Below are positions 1-5,874 of a stretch of DNA of 9,001 nt, piece by piece. The number at the start of each line of letters is the position of its first letter. Position 1 is the first letter of the stretch. The stretch covers positions 1 to 9,001 of the forward strand of contig JAUZEI010000104.1 of NCBI GenBank assembly GCA_030839105.1, given 5' to 3'. The stretch is from Actinomycetota bacterium. GTDB taxonomy: Bacteria; Actinomycetota; Acidimicrobiia; IMCC26256; PALSA-610. A model generated the notes under the pieces. It saw nothing but the letters and a program-made list of their open reading frames with translations. It was not told the origin of the DNA and did not search any database. Made by a program: the position numbers and the translations under genes.

Positions 1-2561
1 GCGGACACACCCTCGCCGACGTTGCGCACCGCAGAGAGCCCGAAGCGGATGGCGTGACCCTCGCACGAGAAGTCGCTGAAGGACGCGTTCACATCGGGAA
101 CGAGCACCGGGATGTCGAGCTGGCGGCACTCGTTGAGGTAGACGGCGGCCTTGTCGAGGTTCGTCTTGACGCTCGTCAGCAGCGCCGCGAGGTACGGGAC
201 CGGATGGTTCGCTTTCAGCCACGCGGTCTGGTACGTGATGAAGCCGTACCCGACGCTGTGCGACTTGTTGAACGAGTAGTCGGCAAAGGGCTCGATCGTC
301 GTGAAATAGCGCTCCGCGAACTCCTCGGTGTGACCATTGCTGACGCAGCCCGCGACGAACTTCGAACGCTCCTTCGCGATGAGCTCGCGTATCTTCTTGC
401 CGGTCGCCTTGCGCAGGTTGTCGGCTTCTTCGAGCGAATAGCCCGCGAGCTTCTGCGACACACGCATCAGCTGCTCTTGGTAGATCATCAACCCGAAGGT
501 GGGGCCGAGGATCTCCTCGAGGTCGGGATGGTCGAAGGTGACGGCGCGGCGCCCGTTCTTGCGTTCCGCGTATTCGGTGTGCCAGTTCTGCGCCATCGGG
601 CCCGGGCGGTAGAGCGCGATGACGGCTGCGACGTCCTCGAACGACGTCGGCGCGAGTGAGCGCAACAAGCTGCGCAGTGGTCCGCCCTCGAGCTGGAACA
701 CGCCGATCGTGTCGGCGCGCCGGAGGAGCTCGAAGGTCGCCGGGTCGTCGAGCGGGACGTCGTCGATGTCGGGGCGCGTGCCCGTCGTCCGTTCGATGAG
801 GTCGAGCGCGATCTCGATGACGTCGAGGTTGCGCAGGCCCAAGAAGTCCATCTTCAACAGGCCGAGCTCTTCGACGCCGTGCATCTCGTACTGCGTCACC
901 ATCGGCGAGTCCTCGAGCGCGGTGCCGGGCTCGGGCTTGCGTTGGATCGGGAGGTACTCGGTGAGCGGTTCGCGAGTGATGACGACCGCGGCCGCGTGGA
1001 TACCGTCCTGACGGCGCAGTCCTTCGAGGCCGCGGGCGACGTCGACCACGCGTTTGGCGTCGGGATCGATGTCGTACAGCGCGCGCAGGTCGGCGGCCAT
1101 CTTGTAGCCGTCGGGGAACCGCTCGTTCGGGGTCAGGCACGCGTGCAGTGGTGTGTCGCGTCCCATGATCAGCGGCGGCATCAACTTCGCGATCTTGTCG
1201 CCGACCGCGTACGGGTAGCCGAGCACACGCGCGGCGTCGCGCACGGCGGCCCGCGCCTTGATCGTTGAGAACGTGATGATCTGCGCGACGTGGTCGTGCC
1301 CGTATTTCTGCGCCGCGTAACGGATCATCTCGCCGCGGTAACGGGAGTCGAAGTCCATGTCGATGTCGGGCATCTGCTTGCGCCCGGGGTTCAGGAACCG
1401 CTCGAACAGGAGGTCGTACCTGATGGGGTCGATGTCGACGATCCGAAGGCAATAGGCGACGCACGATCCGGCCGCGCTCCCCCGGCCCGGGCCGACACGG
1501 ATACCGCGCGACTTGGCGTAACGCACGAGATCCCACACGACGAGGAAGTAGGCGGGGAAGCCCATCGACTTGATGACGTCGAGCTCGAACTCGATGCGCT
1601 CGATCACGTGCAGCGCGGGGGTTTGCCCGTAGCGCTCCTTGGCGCCCTGCATGGTCAGCTCGCGCAAATACGAGTTCTCGTCGTGGCCCTCGGGAACCGG
1701 GAACGCGGGGAGGATCGCCTGGCCGAACTCGAGCTCGACGTCCGAGCGCTCGGCGACCAACAACGTGTTGTCGCATGCGTCCGGAACCTCGGCGAACAGC
1801 GCGCGCATCTCCGCCGCGCTCTTGATGTAGAAGTCGTTCCCGTCGAACTTGAAGCGCTTCGGGTCGCTCTGCAACGCGCCGGTCTGCACGCACAGCAGCG
1901 CGTCGTGCGCCTCGGCGTCTTCCTTGTGGGTGTAGTGACTGTCGTTTGTGGCGAGTAGCGGCGCGCGGAGCTTGCGCGCGATCTCGAGCAACGGCCGGAT
2001 GACGCGCGCGTCGTCGTCGATGCCGTGATCCTGCAACTCCACGAAGAAGTGCTCGCGTCCGAAGATCTGCTGAAAACGCGCCGCCGCCTCGAGCGCCGCC
2101 TCGGGCTCGCCCTTCAGGATCAGCTGCGAGACGAGCCCACCGAGACAGCCGGTGGTCGCGCTGATGCCCTCGTGATAGCGCTCGAGCAACTCCCAGTCGC
2201 TGCGCGGCTTGTAGTAGTAGCCGTCGAGGTACGCGGCGGAGGTCACTTTGATGAGGTTGCGGTAGCCCTCGTTGGTCTCGGCGAGCATCGTGAGATGGAA
2301 GATCTCGTGCTCGGAGCGCTTCGGCCGGTCGAAGCGCGACATGTTCGTGAAGTAGCCCTCCATGCCGAGCACGGGCTTGATGCCCGCGTCGCGCGCCGCT
2401 TCGTAGAGCGGGAGGACGCCGTACATGTTGCCGTGGTCGGTGATGCCGACCGCGGGCTGGCCGTCGGCCGCCGCCGCCGCCACGACCTCGCCGATCCGCG
2501 ACGCACCGTCGAGCATCGAGTACTCGGTATGGAGGTGCAGATGGACGAACGAATCGGTCAG
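1..2561 (-). CDS. dnaE: DNA polymerase III alpha subunit, DnaE1 type (3' end outside window)
   Basis: Catalytic subunit of the replicative DNA polymerase; it extends DNA at the fork with the sliding clamp. About 853 N-terminal residues are visible and the rest runs off the left edge. The protein opens with a PHP domain (residues 7-19 HLHLHTEYSMLDG, then TDHGNMYG near 43), followed by the C-family palm: VGPGRGSAAGS, PDIDMDF with D401 and D403, and LLKMDFLGLR with D572, matching the three catalytic aspartates of this family. The last visible residues (IRFGLSAVRNVGEG) are the conserved block after the fingers. No ATG, GTG or TTG lies in frame between the upstream in-frame TGA (2633-2635) and M16, which is inside the PHP motif. 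I therefore place the start at CTG 2559-2561 (MTDSFVHLHLH), with GAGGGGAAGG ending 7 nt upstream as ribosome binding site. An upstream CTG at 2589-2591 is a less likely alternative. The PHP sequence fits DnaE1 rather than the error-prone DnaE2/ImuC. Confidence 0.97.
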   Translation of the reverse strand, partial: MTDSFVHLHLHTEYSMLDGASRIGEVVAAAAADGQPAVGITDHGNMYGVLPLYEAARDAGIKPVLGMEGYFTNMSRFDRPKRSEHEIFHLTMLAETNEGYRNLIKVTSAAYLDGYYYKPRSDWELLERYHEGISATTGCLGGLVSQLILKGEPEAALEAAARFQQIFGREHFFVELQDHGIDDDARVIRPLLEIARKLRAPLLATNDSHYTHKEDAEAHDALLCVQTGALQSDPKRFKFDGNDFYIKSAAEMRALFAEVPDACDNTLLVAERSDVELEFGQAILPAFPVPEGHDENSYLRELTMQGAKERYGQTPALHVIERIEFELDVIKSMGFPAYFLVVWDLVRYAKSRGIRVGPGRGSAAGSCVAYCLRIVDIDPIRYDLLFERFLNPGRKQMPDIDMDFDSRYRGEMIRYAAQKYGHDHVAQIITFSTIKARAAVRDAARVLGYPYAVGDKIAKLMPPLIMGRDTPLHACLTPNERFPDGYKMAADLRALYDIDPDAKRVVDVARGLEGLRRQDGIHAAAVVITREPLTEYLPIQRKPEPGTALEDSPMVTQYEMHGVEELGLLKMDFLGLRNLDVIEIALDLIERTTGTRPDIDDVPLDDPATFELLRRADTIGVFQLEGGPLRSLLRSLAPTSFEDVAAVIALYRPGPMAQNWHTEYAERKNGRRAVTFDHPDLEEILGPTFGLMIYQEQLMRVSQKLAGYSLEEADNLRKATGKKIRELIAKERSKFVAGCVSNGHTEEFAERYFTTIEPFADYSFNKSHSVGYGFITYQTAWLKANHPVPYLAALLTSVKTNLDKAAVYLNECRQLDIPVLVPDVNASFSDFSCEGHAIRFGLSAVRNVGEGVS

Positions 2562-2599
2562 GGCTCCGCCTTCCCCTCGGTACTCCAGGGCCCCTCGGT

Positions 2600-2630
2600 A
2601 TCCACAGGTCCTGGGGACAAACCTGTGGAT
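2600..2630. promoter_or_regulatory. 10-bp inverted repeat with DnaA-box-like sequences in the dnaE leader
   Basis: ATCCACAGGT (2600-2609) and ACCTGTGGAT (2621-2630) form a perfect 10-bp inverted repeat around an 11-nt loop. Three 9-mers here each match a bacterial DnaA box at 8 of 9 positions: GTATCCACA (plus, 2598-2606) and TCATCCACA (minus, 2624-2632) against TTATCCACA, and TTGTCCCCA (minus, 2612-2620) against the actinobacterial TTGTCCACA. The element lies about 40-70 bp upstream of the dnaE start codon. It could be a DnaA-bound control site or an RNA hairpin in the dnaE leader; the sequence does not decide between them. Confidence 0.45.
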
Positions 2631-2631
2631 G

Positions 2632-2649
2632 AATCACACGAGTGTGATT
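2632..2649. promoter_or_regulatory. 18-bp palindrome, putative operator of dnaE
   Basis: AATCACAC-GA-GTGTGATT is a perfect 8-bp inverted repeat with a 2-bp centre. It is AT-richer than its surroundings and lies directly downstream (in the dnaE direction) of a TAAGGT -10 candidate, so it would cover the transcription start. This is a typical position for a repressor operator. The binding protein is unknown; it does not match the actinobacterial LexA box. Confidence 0.4.
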
Positions 2650-2655
2650 ACCTTA
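2650..2655 (-). promoter_or_regulatory. dnaE: Candidate -10 element for dnaE (TAAGGT)
   Basis: On the minus strand the hexamer TAAGGT fits the actinobacterial TAnnnT -10 pattern. The only -35-like hexamer at suitable spacing is TGGCGA 18 bp upstream, which is weak. The predicted transcript would start near 2643 and carry a leader of about 80 nt. Confidence 0.3.
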
Positions 2656-2700
2656 CCGCAGCGTCTCCGAGGGTCGCCAGAGCCGATTGCGCCCGCTCGT

Positions 2701-2766
2701 CCTGCCAACAGTGGGCAGGGTTTCGTGCGTCAGACGCTGTTTTTCCTGCCCACAGTGGGCAGGGTT
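2701..2766. repeat. Paired 22-bp palindromic direct repeats with a 22-bp spacer
   Basis: Two 22-bp direct repeats (2701-2722 and 2745-2766) differ at one position and are separated by exactly 22 bp. The core of the second, CCTGCCCACAGTGGGCAGG (2745-2763), is a perfect 9-bp inverted repeat around one A; the first has one mismatch (A at 2707). The spacer holds a third palindrome, GCGTC-A-GACGC (2727-2737). The three centres are at 2710, 2732 and 2754, that is 22 bp apart, about two helical turns. The block lies 9 bp after the stop codon of the phosphodiesterase gene and 140-205 bp upstream of dnaE. It could be a multi-site operator for dnaE or tandem transcription terminators without a U-tract (each repeat can form a 6-8 bp stem). 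Confidence 0.6.
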
Positions 2767-2774
2767 ATCGGCGC

Positions 2775-3899
2775 TCAGTTCGGGGCGCGGCCGTACGCGG
2801 CGACGAGGGGGACGAGCATCTCGTCCGGAGTGAGCGAGCCGTGCCCCGACCGCAACTGCACTTCGTTCGGGAGCGCGGGATCGACGAACGCGATCGGTTC
2901 GCGCGCGGCGAGCACGACGTCGCCGAGCCGCCCGGGGATGCTGCCGGTCGCGCCGGTGCCGAGCAGTCCTTCGTCGAGCACCTCCCCGCGCGACCACACC
3001 CACGCGCGGTCGCCCAGTTGTTCGCGCGCCGCGGCGAGCAGTTCGCGGTTCGCGCCCTTGCGCGCGTAGAGATAGCGGAAGCGACCGTCACCGGCCATCG
3101 CGGTCGTCATCGCGCCGAGCTCGGGGATCGGGATCCACGAGTCGCGCTCCAGATGTACCTGACCGTGATCGGCGGTCACGAGCAACGCCGTTCGCTGCGG
3201 AAGGACGTCGAGCAATTGGCCGACGATCGCGTCGGCGGCGCGTAGCTCGCGTGACCACACGCGATCGCGGAGCCCGAACTCGTGCGCGATGGAGTCGATG
3301 CCCGGGTAATACGTGTAGACGAGCCGTTCACCCGCTTCGATCTCGCGCGCACAGAGCTCAACGAGCGCGGCCGTGGTGTGCCAGCCGACGAACTTGCCGC
3401 CGCGCAGATGCGCTTGCGTGAAGCCGGTATTGCGGAATTCGGTTTTCGTCACGACCGGCACCGAGCGCCCGAGGAACGCGGTGTGGCGCTGGACGTCGAA
3501 CGGATCGGGAGGCCGGCCCCCGCCGTACACCGTCCAGCGCAGGGTGTTCAGGACCTCGCCGCCGACGAGCATCCGGTAGCCCAGGATCCCGTGTTGGGCC
3601 GGCGCGAGGCCCGTCGCGATCGACGTGAGGGCGGAAGCGGTGGTCGCGGGGGTGACCGTCGTGATCGCGCCCCCGACCATCGTCGAGAGTTCCGGCATGT
3701 CGGCCGCATGTTCCTGCAGTGCGTTCCATCCGAGCCCGTCGAGGACGAACAGCACCACGGCTTCGGCTTCTCGCGCCGGCTCGGGGATCCACACCGCGTC
3801 GTTGACCCCCAGCAGGGCCGGGACCAGCCCCGCGACCGAGGCGCCGTCGAGCGCGGGACGCACCGCACCGGCGAGCGATCCGGTGAGAGGAGAGGTCAT
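2775..3899 (-). CDS. Type I phosphodiesterase / nucleotide pyrophosphatase family protein
   Basis: A 374-residue member of the alkaline phosphatase superfamily, the metal-dependent hydrolases of phosphodiesters and nucleotide pyrophosphates. The two-metal site can be traced: D54 in VLFVLDGLGW; the likely nucleophile T87 in TPATTASALTSIATG, placed by its distance from the TG pair of the nucleotide pyrophosphatase family; D202 and H206 in YYPGIDSIAHEFG; D244 and H245 in TADHG; and H353 in SGHGS. There is no signal peptide or membrane segment, so it should be cytosolic. The real substrate cannot be read from the sequence. The start is ATG 3897-3899; no ribosome binding site is seen, but a TACGCT hexamer ends 7 nt upstream, fitting a leaderless transcript. 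It is divergent from the Rrf2 gene, which might regulate it (inference), and its stop lies 213 bp before dnaE in the same direction. Confidence 0.9.
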   Translation of the reverse strand: MTSPLTGSLAGAVRPALDGASVAGLVPALLGVNDAVWIPEPAREAEAVVLFVLDGLGWNALQEHAADMPELSTMVGGAITTVTPATTASALTSIATGLAPAQHGILGYRMLVGGEVLNTLRWTVYGGGRPPDPFDVQRHTAFLGRSVPVVTKTEFRNTGFTQAHLRGGKFVGWHTTAALVELCAREIEAGERLVYTYYPGIDSIAHEFGLRDRVWSRELRAADAIVGQLLDVLPQRTALLVTADHGQVHLERDSWIPIPELGAMTTAMAGDGRFRYLYARKGANRELLAAAREQLGDRAWVWSRGEVLDEGLLGTGATGSIPGRLGDVVLAAREPIAFVDPALPNEVQLRSGHGSLTPDEMLVPLVAAYGRAPN

Positions 3900-3906
3900 C
3901 GGCCGC

Positions 3907-3912
3907 AGCGTA
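3907..3912 (-). promoter_or_regulatory. Candidate -10 (TACGCT) for a leaderless phosphodiesterase mRNA
   Basis: On the minus strand TACGCT ends 7 nt before the A of the ATG at 3899. This is the spacing expected if transcription starts at the start codon. No -35 match is evident. Confidence 0.35.
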
Positions 3913-3961
3913 GACGTGGCCGGAGCGTCGCCCGATGGCCCGTCTGCGCGACGATGGTGCC

Positions 3962-4393
3962 ATGAGGATGTCGACGCGCGGCGACTACGCCGCCCGGGCG
4001 CTGCTGTCGCTGGCTCTCCACGGCACGGACCGACCGACGTCGGTGAAGGAGATCGCGGAGCGAACGCACCTCCCGCAGCCTTACCTCGAACAGATCCTGC
4101 TGTCGGTGAAGGGGGCGGGTCTCGTCCGCTCGAAGCGCGGGGTCGGCGGCGGTTACGTCCTGGCCCGGGAACCCCGCGAGATCACGCTCGCCGACATCGT
4201 CTCCGCCGTCGAAGGTCCGCAGATCGTGCTCGCCGAGCACCCGGACCACTGCGAGGGCCACTGCATCCTCCAGGAGGTCTGGGTCGGGGTCGACGACGAA
4301 TCGCGCCGCATCCTGGAACGGGTGACGCTCGCCGAGCTCGTCGCCCGCACCCGCGTCGGTCATCCCGACGCCGCGCCCGATCCCGCCCGCTGA
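3962..4393 (+). CDS. Rrf2-family transcriptional regulator
   Basis: A 143-residue winged-helix regulator of the Rrf2 family (relatives IscR, NsrR, RirA, CymR). The N-terminus MRMSTRGDYAARALLSLAL matches the family opening; PQPYLEQIL (38-46) belongs to the helix-turn-helix; SKRGVGGGYVLA (57-68) is the wing. Family members that sense iron-sulfur status or nitric oxide carry three spaced cysteines. Here only C97 and C101 are present, in DHCEGHC, with nearby H93, H96 and H100, so cluster binding is uncertain. I chose ATG 3962 because the family begins at this point. ATG 3935 would add nine residues (MARLRDDGA) and has a GGAG 9 nt upstream, so it remains a real alternative. The gene is divergent from the phosphodiesterase gene and converges on the pseudouridine synthase gene with 8 bp between the stops. 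Confidence 0.92.
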   Translation: MRMSTRGDYAARALLSLALHGTDRPTSVKEIAERTHLPQPYLEQILLSVKGAGLVRSKRGVGGGYVLAREPREITLADIVSAVEGPQIVLAEHPDHCEGHCILQEVWVGVDDESRRILERVTLAELVARTRVGHPDAAPDPAR

Positions 4394-4401
4394 CGCGCCG
4401 G

Positions 4402-5331
4402 CTACGGCTGCGCTTCGGCCAGACGGTCGAGCACCGCCACGAGCTCGGCGGGAAGCGGTTCCTCAAAACGCATGCGCGCGCCGGACACCGGGTGGTCGAA
4501 ACCGAGCGTGCCCGCGTGCAGGAACGGGCGCGACAGAGGGATCGATTCGCGCGAGCCGCCGTACGTGCCGTCGCCGACCACGGGATGGCCGATGGCCGAC
4601 AGATGCACGCGGATCTGGTGCGTCCGTCCGGTCTCGAGCCGGCACTCGAGCCGGCTGCATCTCGGCTGAGAGAACATCTGGAGCACCTTGTACTCGGTAC
4701 GGGCCGGTTTGCCCGCGTCGCGCACGGCCATCCGCGTGCGGCGTGCGCCCGACCGACCGATGGGCGCGTCGATCATGCCGCGCGGCGAGGCGAGCTCGCC
4801 CCAGACGAGCGCCGCGTAGACGCGCTCGACGGTGCGTGCCGACAGCTGCTCGACCAGACGCTCGAACGCGAGCGGTGACCGGGCGATCATGACGAGACCG
4901 CTCGTGTCGCGGTCGAGCCGGTGCACGATTCCGGGCCGCATGGCATCGCCGATGTCTTCGATCTCTGGGTAGAGCGCGAGCAGTCCGTTCACGAGGGTCC
5001 CGGTGGCGTTGCCCGCGCCGGGATGCATCACGAGACCGGCGGGCTTGGCGACCACGACGACGTCGTCGTCGGCGAACCGCACGTCGACGGAAACCGCCGC
5101 GTCGGGCGCGGGTCTGACGTCGGAGTCGAGCGGCGGCTCGGCGAGCACCTCGAGCACGCTTCCTTCGTGCAGGCGATGACTCTTGGCGACCGGCTGACCG
5201 TCGACGAGCACCGCGCCGTCGTCGACGAGCTGTTGCACCGCGGCCCGCGGCCAACCCGTGAGGAACGACAGCGCACGGTCGACGCGGTCACCTTCGAGCG
5301 CGGCGGGAATCGGGATCGGCCCCTCGATCAC
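4402..5331 (-). CDS. rluD: RluA/RluD-family 23S rRNA pseudouridine synthase
   Basis: A 309-residue enzyme that isomerises uridine to pseudouridine, probably in 23S rRNA. Residues 12-65 form an S4 RNA-binding domain (ALEGDRVDRALSFL, then AAVQQLVDDGAVLVDGQPV). The catalytic domain has VVVVAKPAGLVMHPG (91-105), GIVHRLDRDTSGLVMIARS (134-152) with catalytic D140, and LETGRTHQIRVHL (232-244). The S4 plus catalytic layout and the position after lspA support an RluD-type protein; the exact target uridines cannot be read from sequence, so the symbol rests on family and context. The start is GTG 5329-5331, the only start codon after the in-frame TGA that also ends lspA, 30 nt upstream; no clear ribosome binding site is visible. 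It is the last gene of the dksA-lspA-rluD operon. Confidence 0.94.
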   Translation of the reverse strand: MIEGPIPIPAALEGDRVDRALSFLTGWPRAAVQQLVDDGAVLVDGQPVAKSHRLHEGSVLEVLAEPPLDSDVRPAPDAAVSVDVRFADDDVVVVAKPAGLVMHPGAGNATGTLVNGLLALYPEIEDIGDAMRPGIVHRLDRDTSGLVMIARSPLAFERLVEQLSARTVERVYAALVWGELASPRGMIDAPIGRSGARRTRMAVRDAGKPARTEYKVLQMFSQPRCSRLECRLETGRTHQIRVHLSAIGHPVVGDGTYGGSRESIPLSRPFLHAGTLGFDHPVSGARMRFEEPLPAELVAVLDRLAEAQP

Positions 5332-5361
5332 CGGGCGCGCGCAATCATCGGCCGGGCGTGA

Positions 5362-5874
5362 TCATCGCGCCGGTGCGGTCGACGGAGCGAAGACCGTCCG
5401 CACGATCAGGACGATGGCTCCGACGGTGATGCACGAGTCGGCAACGTTGAAGACGGGGTACCAACCGACCGCGATGAAGTCGACGACGTGACCGCGCAGG
5501 AATCCGGGCGATCGTGCGAGGCGGTCGCCGAGGTTTCCGAGCGCGCCACCGAGCACGAGGACGAGTCCGACGAGCGTCCAACGGTCGGTGGCCTGACGCA
5601 CCGCGCGCCCCACGAACACGGCAATGCCGATCGCGAGGAGCGCGAGGACGGGCGTGTACCCCTGGAAGCCGCTGAACGCGCTGCCACCGTTACGCGACAG
5701 GTCGAAGAGCAAGAAGTCGCCGATCACGTGCTTGGGGCGATGGGCGAGAGCCGAGACCGCCCAGGCCTTCGTCAGCTGGTCGACCGCCACGATGACGACG
5801 AGCGCGGCGACAACCCACGCGGTGCGGACCCGGGGAGCAGTGTTGCCTCGCGTCTCAGCGACGCCGTTCGCCAC
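5362..5874 (-). CDS. lspA: Lipoprotein signal peptidase (signal peptidase II)
   Basis: A 170-residue membrane aspartyl protease that removes the signal peptide from diacylglyceryl-modified prolipoproteins. Four membrane helices are visible (about 19-40, 74-92, 99-115 and 141-162). Family motifs occur in order: VDQLTK (31-36), RNGGSAF (61-67), GNLGDRL with catalytic D117, and VVDFI...PVFNVADS with catalytic D146. The length is normal for the family. The start is GTG 5872-5874, lying inside the 3' end of the dksA-like gene. The 20-bp overlap suggests translational coupling, with only a short AAGG nearby as ribosome binding site. The rluD-like gene follows 30 nt after the stop. The 18-residue hydrophilic N-terminus before the first helix is ordinary for actinobacterial LspA. 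Confidence 0.96.
   Translation of the reverse strand: MANGVAETRGNTAPRVRTAWVVAALVVIVAVDQLTKAWAVSALAHRPKHVIGDFLLFDLSRNGGSAFSGFQGYTPVLALLAIGIAVFVGRAVRQATDRWTLVGLVLVLGGALGNLGDRLARSPGFLRGHVVDFIAVGWYPVFNVADSCITVGAIVLIVRTVFAPSTAPAR

Noticed and set aside
1..2561. DnaE2/ImuC translesion polymerase instead of the replicative enzyme
   Set aside because: The complete PHP metal site, the HLHLHTEYSMLDG opening and the position beside the lspA-rluD cluster fit DnaE1; no imuA or imuB genes are nearby.
2701..2766. Very small CRISPR-like array (two repeats, one spacer)
   Set aside because: The 22-bp repeat is shorter than usual, the spacer itself is palindromic, and there are no cas genes or further repeats.
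3926..3953. CGTCGC...GCGACG inverted repeat as an Rrf2 operator
   Set aside because: Six-base GC-only arms separated by 16 bp are expected often by chance at this base composition.
4394..4401. Terminator between the convergent rrf2 and rluD-like genes
   Set aside because: The gap is only 8 bp and the flanking sequence gives no convincing stem with a U-tract.
54..4878. Long plus-strand open frames opposite dnaE, the phosphodiesterase and rluD-like genes (for example 54-659, 2025-3245, 3282-3965, 3625-4878)
   Set aside because: They are antisense to clearly recognised proteins, have Arg-rich, low-information translations typical of GC-rich shadow frames, and show no known motif.
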